NCBI GenBank assembly: GCA_037445245.1
Contig: JBBIKU010000156.1
Location: forward strand, 1 to 5,147
Direction of reading: 5' to 3'
DNA: 5,147 bases
Source: JBBIKU01 sp037445245
GTDB taxonomy: Bacteria > Chloroflexota > Anaerolineae > Anaerolineales > Anaerolineaceae
The translations under genes were made by a program, and so were the position numbers. The notes beneath the pieces were generated by a model, which saw only the letters and a program-made list of their open reading frames with translations, was not told the origin of the DNA and did no database searches. Positions 1 through 5,147 of this stretch are shown here, one piece after another. How positions within the stretch are numbered: position 1 is the stretch's first letter; each line of letters opens with the position of its first letter.

Positions 1-614
1 GTGGTGCCCGAACCATCTGAACGATGGGCGGCGGTGATGTCGGCGCTGGGCAGCTTGTCTGCCAGATCAGGATTGAGGGCGACGATGGCAGGGTCGTTCC
101 ACTTGCGGATTTTTGCCAGGTAGATATCGCTCAGAATCTGGCGATCCAGCACCAGCGTGGCGTCCTCGGCTTCCAATCCCTCGATGTTGTAGATTGGAAC
201 GACCGCTCCGGCGAGCACGGGCAGCATTTGCAGGTCACCGCCTGCCTCGTACTCTTCGGCTTTGAGAAGTGAATCGCTGCCGGCGAAATCGACAGTGTTA
301 TCGATGATGGCTTTCTTGCCGCCACCCGAGCCAATCCCCTGATAGTTCAGGGTAACCGAAGGGTCTACGTACTGGTAAGCAAAGATCCATTCGGTGTAGA
401 TGGGTAGCGGGAAGGTCGCGCCGGCGCCGTTGAGCGCCACCGAACCGGCAGGTAAGGCTACCTTATCCGGTGTGGCAGTGACAACTACAACCTCTCCCTC
501 CACCAGCTTGGTGATTTCCACCACCTCCGGCTGACTTGTCGCCGGCTGGCAGGCTGCCAGGAGCAGGCTGCCAATCAACAAGACGAACAAAACAGGATTT
601 AACTTGCGTAACAT
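1..614 (-). CDS. pstS: Phosphate ABC transporter substrate-binding lipoprotein PstS (N-terminal part, cut by window edge)
   Basis: This is the extracytoplasmic receptor that captures inorganic phosphate and delivers it to the PstCAB importer. The 204 complete residues begin with a lipoprotein signal: Lys/Arg at 3-4, a hydrophobic core at 8-19, and lipobox LAAC with the lipidated Cys at 22. A Val/Glu/Thr-rich linker runs to about residue 50. The PBP fold then starts with GAGATFP (63-69). Residues matching the known phosphate ligands of E. coli PstS are all visible: T67 and F68, S96 in YQGIGSGGG, D114 in FAGSD, and R198, S202, G203, T204 in HRSDGSGT at the window edge. The ATG at 614 is supported by AAGGAGG nine bases upstream. 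The family is usually 320-400 residues, so roughly the C-terminal 40% lies outside. It follows phoR on the same strand after 114 bases containing its own likely promoter. pstC, pstA and pstB are expected next. Identification is firm. Confidence 0.95.
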   Translation of the reverse strand, partial: MLRKLNPVLFVLLIGSLLLAACQPATSQPEVVEITKLVEGEVVVVTATPDKVALPAGSVALNGAGATFPLPIYTEWIFAYQYVDPSVTLNYQGIGSGGGKKAIIDNTVDFAGSDSLLKAEEYEAGGDLQMLPVLAGAVVPIYNIEGLEAEDATLVLDRQILSDIYLAKIRKWNDPAIVALNPDLADKLPSADITAAHRSDGSGT

Positions 615-623
615 TATTTTTTT

Positions 624-630
624 CCTCCTT
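624..630 (-). promoter_or_regulatory. Strong ribosome binding site of pstS
   Basis: AAGGAGG reads on the minus strand and is separated from the pstS ATG by nine A/T-only bases. It is the best Shine-Dalgarno match in the window, far better than those of phoR or the glycosyltransferase. This suggests high translation of the binding protein, as expected for a stoichiometrically abundant receptor. Confidence 0.85.
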
Positions 631-637
631 TAGGAAG

Positions 638-684
638 CAAGTTGTATGATGAGTTTATGTTAGCAGGGGGAGCTTAACAACTTG
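638..684. repeat. Inverted repeat, 8-base perfect arms, in the pstS upstream region
   Basis: CAAGTTGT (638-645) is the exact reverse complement of ACAACTTG (677-684), with a 31-base loop. One arm lies at the predicted transcript start and the other overlaps the -35 element and the downstream Pho box-like unit. The arrangement could be an operator spanning the promoter. The loop is long for an RNA hairpin, and a chance match is possible in a region this size. Confidence 0.35.
652..680 (-). promoter_or_regulatory. Predicted sigma-70-type promoter of pstS
   Basis: On the minus strand, TTGTTA (680-675) and TAAACT (657-652) are separated by exactly 17 bases. Each matches 4 of 6 consensus positions. 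Transcription would start near 645, leaving a leader of about 30 bases that carries the strong Shine-Dalgarno. The imperfect -35 element is itself part of the downstream GTTGTTAA repeat, which fits a promoter needing an activator. The position is inferred from sequence only, and other -10 choices in this AT-rich stretch are possible. Confidence 0.5.
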
Positions 685-705
685 GGATTACCGTGTTAAC
701 AACAG
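673..705 (-). promoter_or_regulatory. Candidate PhoB-binding site (Pho box-like direct repeats)
   Basis: The 8-mer GTTGTTAA occurs twice on the minus strand, at 703-696 and 681-674, exactly 22 bases apart. That is two units of the 11-base periodicity known for PhoB sites. Read as 11-mers, the upstream unit CTGTTGTTAAC matches 8 of 11 positions of the enterobacterial unit CTGTCATAAAC. The downstream unit AAGTTGTTAAG is weaker, and the middle 11 bases match poorly. The forward-strand reading TTAACA also resembles the TTAACA-type PhoP repeats of Bacillus. The downstream copy overlaps the predicted -35 element, which is where PhoB binds in known Pho promoters. Location between phoBR and pstS supports the reading. 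Binding is inferred. Confidence 0.5.
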
Positions 706-728
706 GTAAAGAGGCAGTAAATGTTTCT

Positions 729-2510
729 TTACAAGTTTTCGTTTGTCGGAAGGATTGTGGTGGGGATAGAGAAATAAAAGGTGCTTCCCTGTGCGGGCAT
801 GCTTTCCGCCCAAATATGCCCTTGGTGCGATTCAACCAGGTGACGGCAGATTGAGAGTCCCAAACCGGTGCCGCCGCCGGAGCGCGCCCGGTCAGCTTTG
901 TAAAAGCGCTCGAAAATGCGGGAAATGGCATCCGGGCTGATGCCGACACCGCTGTCGCGCACGAAGAAAACGTTGCGCTGCCCCTCGCCGTAGGCGCCGA
1001 CGACGATCTCTCCGCCGGGCGGCGTGAATTTGATGGCGTTGTGCAGCAGATTGACCAGCACCTGTTCCAGCCGCTCCGGGTCTGCCATCACCTGGGGGAG
1101 ATGGGGGGAAATATCCATACGCAGCGAAAGACCGGCGCGTTCTGCCTGAAGACGCATTCGCTCCACAGCCGGGCTGACCAGATCGAGGGGTGCGATGGGA
1201 CGCGTCTCGAGCGGTACCTTGCCCGATTCGATGCGCGACAGCTCGAGCAGCTCCCGCACCATCTGGGTCAGATTGTCGATTTCCTGATTCATGCGCAGCA
1301 GAAACCGCTTAGCAGCAGGCGGGTCTTCCAGAGCGCCTTCCATGAGCGTATCGGTGATCGCCTTCAGCGAAGCTAACGGCGTGCGCAGTTCGTGGGAGAC
1401 GTTGCTGATGAAGTCACGACGCACCGTCTCGAGTCGCCGTATGCGGGTGAGGTCCTGGAAGACCAAAAGGGTGTGCCCCGGCATCGATACCGTGAGTGGG
1501 GTGGCGATGGCTTGGATGAAGAGGCGGTCGGGGGTGGTTTCGAACAAGGCGGATTGCGGGGTGTTGCTCTCCTGACATTTTTGAAGCAGTTTAACCAGTT
1601 GATGATGGCGAATGACTTCGATCAGTGAATGGTTGATTACCTCTCTCGATTTGCTGATGTGGAAGATTTCTCGCGCTGACGGGTTGATCAACTGCAGGTT
1701 TGCCTTTTTGTCGGCGATTAGAATCCCATCGGTCATGTAGGTCAGAACGGCTGCCAGTTTGCCGCGTTCGGAGCGCAATTCGTCGATCTGGCTGTTCAGC
1801 CGGCTTGTCATCTCTCCGAAGGCGCGTTCAAGTTGCCCGACCTCGTCCAGCCGTTCCGGGCTGCCAACTTCGGACGTCGTGCCGTCTTTCATCTGGATCA
1901 CTGAGTGGGTCAGTTGCTGCAGCGGGCGTACGGTGAAATTGCCAAGAAGGATCGCCAACAGGATGGCAGCGAGGATGGTGAGCAACGCCGCGATGAGCAG
2001 GGTGCGGCGGATGATTGCCAAATTATTTTCGACCTCTGCAAGGGAAACCGCCATGCGAGCCACACCAATGATCTCGCCGTTTGAGCGCAGCGGGATGGCA
2101 GCATAGAGCATATCCGCTTGAAAGGTAGTGCTGTAACGAATGGTGGTGGCTTCTACGCCGGACAGGGCACTTTGGATTTCCGGGCGGGTGAGGTGATTTT
2201 CCATCTGGTTCGGCGGGCGCAGCGACTCACCGATCACCCTGCCGTCCGGCGATACGATGGTCACCCGTTGGTCGAAAGAGCGGGCGTATTGCCTGACCAG
2301 GGCTGTGAGCGCCTGCGTTGGTTGCTCACCTTGCAAGGCTTGGCTGGATTGCTCCGCAAGCAAACGGGTTTCGGCGAGCAGGTTGTTGCGCATGGAATCG
2401 ATTATCGTGTTTCGGAGGTAGGAATGGAGGAACAGGCTTAGCCCACCCATGGCGATGATAGCCAGGGCGATGTTGGAGAGAATGACCCGCCAGCGCATTG
2501 AATAGAGCAA
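729..2510 (-). CDS. phoR: Phosphate regulon sensor histidine kinase PhoR
   Basis: This membrane kinase of the phosphate-starvation system phosphorylates, and probably dephosphorylates, PhoB. The 593 residues show a complete layout: TM1 about 9-29; an extracytoplasmic PAS/Cache-like domain about 30-165, with VTIVSPDGRVIGES and a later MLYAAIPL segment; TM2 about 169-191; HAMP about 192-245; a cytoplasmic PAS about 251-350; HisKA with the phosphoacceptor H373 in SHELRTPLASLK; and an HATPase domain. The latter has N-box N487/N491 in NLLHNAIKF, G1 box DSGVGIS (519-525), F-box FERFYK (533-538) and G2 GGTGLGLSI (546-554). Every catalytic box is intact. The large external sensor resembles Gram-positive PhoR rather than E. 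coli PhoR, whose periplasmic part is minimal. It follows phoB by two bases, implying co-transcription and coupling. The start is probably TTG at 2510, although an ATG at 2498 would shorten it by four residues. PhoR is preferred over another kinase because of phoB and pstS on either side. Confidence 0.93.
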   Translation of the reverse strand: MLYSMRWRVILSNIALAIIAMGGLSLFLHSYLRNTIIDSMRNNLLAETRLLAEQSSQALQGEQPTQALTALVRQYARSFDQRVTIVSPDGRVIGESLRPPNQMENHLTRPEIQSALSGVEATTIRYSTTFQADMLYAAIPLRSNGEIIGVARMAVSLAEVENNLAIIRRTLLIAALLTILAAILLAILLGNFTVRPLQQLTHSVIQMKDGTTSEVGSPERLDEVGQLERAFGEMTSRLNSQIDELRSERGKLAAVLTYMTDGILIADKKANLQLINPSAREIFHISKSREVINHSLIEVIRHHQLVKLLQKCQESNTPQSALFETTPDRLFIQAIATPLTVSMPGHTLLVFQDLTRIRRLETVRRDFISNVSHELRTPLASLKAITDTLMEGALEDPPAAKRFLLRMNQEIDNLTQMVRELLELSRIESGKVPLETRPIAPLDLVSPAVERMRLQAERAGLSLRMDISPHLPQVMADPERLEQVLVNLLHNAIKFTPPGGEIVVGAYGEGQRNVFFVRDSGVGISPDAISRIFERFYKADRARSGGGTGLGLSICRHLVESHQGHIWAESMPAQGSTFYFSIPTTILPTNENL

Positions 2511-2521
2511 ATTCAGCCCTC
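2508..2521 (-). promoter_or_regulatory. Ribosome binding site deciding a TTG start for phoR
   Basis: GAGGG (2521-2517), lying within the last codons of phoB, is six bases from TTG at 2510-2508 but eighteen from the in-frame ATG at 2498. Normal spacing therefore favours the rarer TTG start. The phoB stop TGA (2515-2513) lies between the Shine-Dalgarno and the TTG, a classic arrangement for ribosomes re-initiating from one gene to the next. Confidence 0.6.
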
Positions 2522-3223
2522 AAAGCGGTAGCCGGCGCCGCGCACGGTGATGATGCGGGTGGGATTGGCGGGTTCGATTTCGATCTTTTCGCGCAACCAA
2601 CGCACATGGACATCCACGGTGCGACTGTCGCCAATGTAATCCCATCCCCACACGCGTTCGAGGATGAACTCACGCGAGAGCACCTGCCCGCGGTGCTGAG
2701 CGAGGAACAACAGCAATTCAAACTCCTTGGGTTTCAGTGCCAGCACATTTTGCTCCAAGCTCACCTCGCGGCGAGTCAGGTTGAGGGTGAGATTGCCGAA
2801 GGTGAGAATCTGATTCCCGACAGCGGTTTCCGAACTGCTGCTGAACTCCTCACGCATCAAACGCACCCGGCGCAGCAGGGCTTTGACCCGCGCCAGCAGT
2901 TCGCGCATGCTGAACGGTTTGGTCAGATAGTCGTCAGCGCCTACCTCCAGCCCCACGACGCGGTCGATCTCATCGTCGCGGGCGGTCAGCATCAAGACGG
3001 GGGTGCTCATCTCCGTGCGGATGATACGGCAGACCTCGAACCCATCCATGCCCGGCAGCATGATGTCGAGCAGGATGAGATCGGGGTGGGTGCGCCTGGC
3101 GATCTCCAGGGCGGTGGCACCGTCGCCGGCGGTTTCCACCTCGTATCCCTGGCGTTTCAAGTTATACGCTAGCGTTTCTTGTAAGGTCAATTCGTCTTCA
3201 ACAATCAACACTTTTTCATTCAT
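2513..3223 (-). CDS. phoB: Phosphate regulon response regulator PhoB (OmpR/PhoB family)
   Basis: This is a cytoplasmic transcription factor activated by phosphorylation from PhoR, controlling pst and other phosphate-scavenging genes. The 236 residues match the usual length (about 229-240). The receiver domain (about 3-117) has the acidic pair E9/D10, phosphoacceptor D53 in LILLDIMLPGMDG, T80, Y99 and K102 in DDYLTKPF. A linker (about 120-137) leads to a winged-helix DNA-binding domain (about 138-234). That domain contains LKPKEFELL (163-171), the recognition-helix region SRTVDVHVRWLREKI (200-214) and the terminal wing ITVRGAGYRFEG. The ATG at 3223 has GAGGAG five bases upstream. An in-frame extension farther upstream is rejected because that DNA encodes the glycosyltransferase in another frame. 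The gene overlaps the end of the glycosyltransferase by 8 bases and precedes phoR by 2. No separate promoter is obvious. PhoP would be the equivalent Gram-positive name. Confidence 0.94.
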   Translation of the reverse strand: MNEKVLIVEDELTLQETLAYNLKRQGYEVETAGDGATALEIARRTHPDLILLDIMLPGMDGFEVCRIIRTEMSTPVLMLTARDDEIDRVVGLEVGADDYLTKPFSMRELLARVKALLRRVRLMREEFSSSSETAVGNQILTFGNLTLNLTRREVSLEQNVLALKPKEFELLLFLAQHRGQVLSREFILERVWGWDYIGDSRTVDVHVRWLREKIEIEPANPTRIITVRGAGYRFEG

Positions 3224-3234
3224 ATTTACTCCTC
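3216..3234 (-). promoter_or_regulatory. Overlap of glycosyltransferase stop with phoB start and its ribosome binding site
   Basis: The phoB Shine-Dalgarno GAGGAG (3234-3229) and ATG (3223-3221) lie inside the last codons of the glycosyltransferase, whose TGA is at 3218-3216. The genes share 8 bases in different frames. Ribosomes ending the glycosyltransferase therefore finish directly on the phoB start, which suggests translational coupling. Confidence 0.8.
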
Positions 3235-4439
3235 GTCTCAGCGAGGATTGTTGCCAGTTCTTCGGCAATGAGTGAGCGGTCGAAATACTTTTCACTGGTG
3301 TGGCGACCACGCTGCCCCATCCGACGGGACAAAGCGGGATTATCCGCCAGTTGACGCACGGCGTTTGCCAGTGCCTGCGGGTCGCCGGGTGGCACTGCGA
3401 TGCCGGCTTGTGCCTGCTCGACCAGTTGACGGATGACGCCATCGATTGCCAGTATGACCGGTCTCCCGGCTGCCATGTAGTCAAACACCTTATTCGGGTA
3501 GGTGGTTTTATACAATTCGAGCGGCATCAGGATCGCAATGCAGGCATCTGAGGCGGCGAACACCTCGCGAATATCACTCTTGGCGACGGGCGGCAAAAAT
3601 AACAAATTGGGTAGATTCATTTCTCGCGCCTGTTGCTGCAACAAAGGCTTGTCTTTGCCGTCGCCAATGAGGATGAACGATATTTTTTCTTCTGAGCGGA
3701 GAAGATCGGCGGCTTTGAGCACCACATTCAGATCGTTGGACATGCCGTGGGCGCCGGCATAAAGCACGATAAAACGGCCATTCAGGTTGTGTTGACGGCG
3801 GAAATCGTTGCCCTTCGACTGGGGATCGAACATGCCCGAATCGACGCCGTTGGCTACTATCTTCACGTTTCGGGCGCCGCGCTGGCGGACATGTTCGACA
3901 TAGCCGGGTGAATTGACAATAACCTGGTCGGCGTGACGGTACAAAAATTTTTCAAGCCACAGCGAAGCCGAGATCAACAGCGGGTTTTTTAAGACACCGA
4001 CTGCGATGGCAAAGGCGGGCCAAAGATCGCGCACCTCTAATAGAAGGGGTGACCGCTTCAGGCGCGCCAGCAGCCAGGCAGAGATGCACTGAAAAATAGG
4101 GGGCGTGGTGCCCCATACCAGGTCGACCTGTTTGAGAGACATTCCCACCATAAAGGACGAGATCATAAAGCTGATGAAACTGAAGACGCGGTGCACGAAG
4201 TTGCGGTGCAGGGCAGGGTAGGTGTAAGTGCGTAAAATGGTGATGCCGGGATGGGAGGTATCGGTTTCTTTCCAGGCAACCTTTGCGCGGCGGGTTTTGC
4301 CGGTGAGGTAACTGACTGGGCTGGTGATGATGGTTATGCGGTGGTTGCGGCGGACGAGGTGCTGTGCCAGTTCGAAATGGCGCGTGCCACCGGCTTCGTC
4401 CAGGGCAGCGAATGCTTGGTGGATCAAAACAATGTGCAT
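3216..4439 (-). CDS. GT4-family glycosyltransferase, WbuB-like
   Basis: This predicted GT-B fold enzyme transfers a sugar from a nucleotide-sugar donor during surface polysaccharide or O-antigen-like synthesis at the inner face of the membrane. The 407 residues are normal length. The N-terminal acceptor domain starts MHIVLIHQAF and has the GG-T-RH-E pattern of WbuB-type enzymes (GGTRHFELA, 17-25). A hydrophobic stretch at about 85-100 may associate with the membrane. EVRDLWP (135-141) is another family hallmark, and NGVD (197-200) closes the first domain. The donor-binding domain follows: RFIVLYAGAHG (222-232), FILIGDG (255-261), and YPNKVFDYMAAGRPVI (314-329), which carries the donor-site acidic residue as D320. 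A canonical EX7E is not seen, as is common in this subgroup. Donor and acceptor sugars cannot be told. The ATG at 4439 has only a weak GGAG twelve bases upstream. It lies 37 bases after the heparinase-like gene and overlaps phoB. Confidence 0.88.
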   Translation of the reverse strand: MHIVLIHQAFAALDEAGGTRHFELAQHLVRRNHRITIITSPVSYLTGKTRRAKVAWKETDTSHPGITILRTYTYPALHRNFVHRVFSFISFMISSFMVGMSLKQVDLVWGTTPPIFQCISAWLLARLKRSPLLLEVRDLWPAFAIAVGVLKNPLLISASLWLEKFLYRHADQVIVNSPGYVEHVRQRGARNVKIVANGVDSGMFDPQSKGNDFRRQHNLNGRFIVLYAGAHGMSNDLNVVLKAADLLRSEEKISFILIGDGKDKPLLQQQAREMNLPNLLFLPPVAKSDIREVFAASDACIAILMPLELYKTTYPNKVFDYMAAGRPVILAIDGVIRQLVEQAQAGIAVPPGDPQALANAVRQLADNPALSRRMGQRGRHTSEKYFDRSLIAEELATILAETRSKYE

Positions 4440-4476
4440 GTCTGAATTCTACTCCAACTTGGCGGGCGGGATGCGC

Positions 4477-5147
4477 TCAAGCGGAAAAATCCCATAAGGT
4501 GGTCAGGGTTAGCGGCAAGGCGCCCTCCAGCATCAGCAGCAGAGACAGAGCAGGTTGTTTAACAGCATAGGTCGGGCTGAACCAGCCCAAAATAGGGGCG
4601 GCTGGTGGGGGCTTGCCAACGAGTGTCTCTCCGACGCGCAGCAGGGCTACCTCGAACGGCAATCCGGGTGGTGGGGATACGACCACTTTGAAGCTGCCGA
4701 AGGGTGCCTCGAGGGTGAGGATGGTGCCTGTCAGTTTCCATTTCCAATCGGGCAGCAGCCAGTGTAAGCGAACATTATGCGTATAGATGTGTGGCGTTGT
4801 GGGGAGTAATCGATCGATGATCTCCCAGTTTGTGTCTCCACAGCGTTCGACGCGGCGCTGGTGGCGCACGCCCAGGCAGCGATAGCCATCGTGCCAGGCG
4901 GTCAGGGCGTCGCCGTTATCATCGCAAGCTTCGAGGTGCATCGGCGGCGCTTTCAGCCACAAAAACCGCCCGGCGCGCAGCATTGTCTCTTGATTGTCCA
5001 CTTGGAAGGTATTGTGCACCGCAATTGAAGCCAGCCCGTTTTCCCAAGGCTGGGTGGCGTTATAGCGGTAGCTGCCAGCATCCCGGGCGATGTTGTGCCC
5101 CTGATGCCAGATGTCCAGATGCAGTTGATCGGCGTGAGCGGCTCTGC
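4477..5147 (-). CDS. Heparinase II/III-family protein (C-terminal part, cut by window edge)
   Basis: Only the last 222 residues are in the window; the frame is open to the right edge, so the gene starts beyond 5147. The visible part is the beta-sandwich half of this polysaccharide-lyase-like family. It opens with HADQLHLDIW, then GHNIARDAGSYRYN and VHNTFQVDNQE, followed by AGRFLWL. This matches the conserved pattern in which the substrate-cavity His sits in HAD and a second His-Asn pair lies in the VHNT strand. The catalytic alpha-toroid with its Tyr/His residues would be in the missing N-terminal half. Family members cleave acidic glycans such as heparin or alginate. In exopolysaccharide clusters, however, they often sit beside glycosyltransferases and are thought to trim or release the polymer, and this context favours that role. 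The C-terminus is rich in Leu/Pro and looks complete. Substrate and localisation cannot be judged from this fragment. Confidence 0.85.
   Translation of the reverse strand, partial: RAAHADQLHLDIWHQGHNIARDAGSYRYNATQPWENGLASIAVHNTFQVDNQETMLRAGRFLWLKAPPMHLEACDDNGDALTAWHDGYRCLGVRHQRRVERCGDTNWEIIDRLLPTTPHIYTHNVRLHWLLPDWKWKLTGTILTLEAPFGSFKVVVSPPPGLPFEVALLRVGETLVGKPPPAAPILGWFSPTYAVKQPALSLLLMLEGALPLTLTTLWDFSA

Noticed and set aside
24..272. Plus-strand open frame of 82 codons
   Set aside because: It is antisense to pstS, whose ligand residues are intact; no supporting signal for expression.
615..728. Transcription terminator after phoR
   Set aside because: No GC-rich hairpin followed by a T run is present on the minus strand after the phoR stop, so phoBR transcripts may read on into pstS.
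674..949. Minus-strand open frame of 91 codons
   Set aside because: It overlaps the HATPase end of phoR in another frame and would run through the pstS promoter; no ribosome binding site or family motif.
2498..3172. Open frame of 224 codons on the plus strand
   Set aside because: It lies wholly antisense to phoB, which has every family motif. The translation is low-complexity His/Gln/Gly-rich and matches no recognisable family, as expected of a shadow frame in GC-rich DNA.
3224..3484. Upstream extension of phoB to a longer protein of 323 residues
   Set aside because: The added 87 residues have no receiver-domain similarity, are antagonistic to the glycosyltransferase frame, and the ATG at 3223 has a proper ribosome binding site and the conserved start of the receiver domain.
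4440..4476. Separate promoter for the glycosyltransferase
   Set aside because: The 37-base gap has no recognisable -35/-10 pair; it is better explained as an intra-operon spacer.
1..5147. Mobile element, CRISPR array, tRNA or rRNA
   Set aside because: No transposase, terminal repeats, spaced repeats or tRNA/rRNA-like segments were seen, and coding density leaves no room for them.

Overview
The window is a compact run of five genes, all transcribed from the minus strand (right to left in these coordinates). Coding density is about 97%, and I see no RNA genes, mobile elements or CRISPR repeats. Base composition is moderately GC-rich and looks even throughout. The organism is probably an environmental bacterium of the Chloroflexota (Anaerolineae-like). 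This rests on the look of the PstS lipoprotein, where a lipobox is followed by a Val/Glu/Thr-rich linker ending in VVVVTATP, a style common in Chloroflexota binding proteins. It also rests on the Gram-positive-type PhoR with a large extracytoplasmic sensor. The assignment is an inference and was not tested by any search.

In order of transcription: (1) 5147-4477, the C-terminal 222 residues of a heparinase II/III-family protein, cut by the window edge; (2) 4439-3216, a GT4 glycosyltransferase of the WbuB-like type; (3) 3223-2513, the response regulator phoB, whose start overlaps the end of the glycosyltransferase by 8 bases; (4) 2510-729, the sensor kinase phoR, probably starting at TTG two bases after the phoB stop; (5) 614-1, the N-terminal 204 residues of the phosphate-binding lipoprotein pstS, cut by the window edge. 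The only real intergenic region is 615-728. It holds a good Shine-Dalgarno sequence, a plausible sigma-70-type promoter, and two identical 8-base repeats exactly 22 bases apart. One repeat overlaps the -35 element and the other lies upstream, which is the layout expected of a PhoB-activated promoter.

How the genes work together: PhoR and PhoB form the phosphate-starvation two-component system, and PstS is the high-affinity phosphate receptor of the Pst ABC transporter. The rest of pst (pstC, pstA, pstB, often phoU) would be expected beyond base 1. The two upstream genes are typical of an exopolysaccharide or cell-surface glycan cluster. The uncommon feature is that phoB is physically coupled to the glycosyltransferase, so its transcription and translation may depend partly on the polysaccharide genes. 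I did not find a clearly new biological system. The items most worth checking are this coupling and the repeat-bearing pstS promoter.
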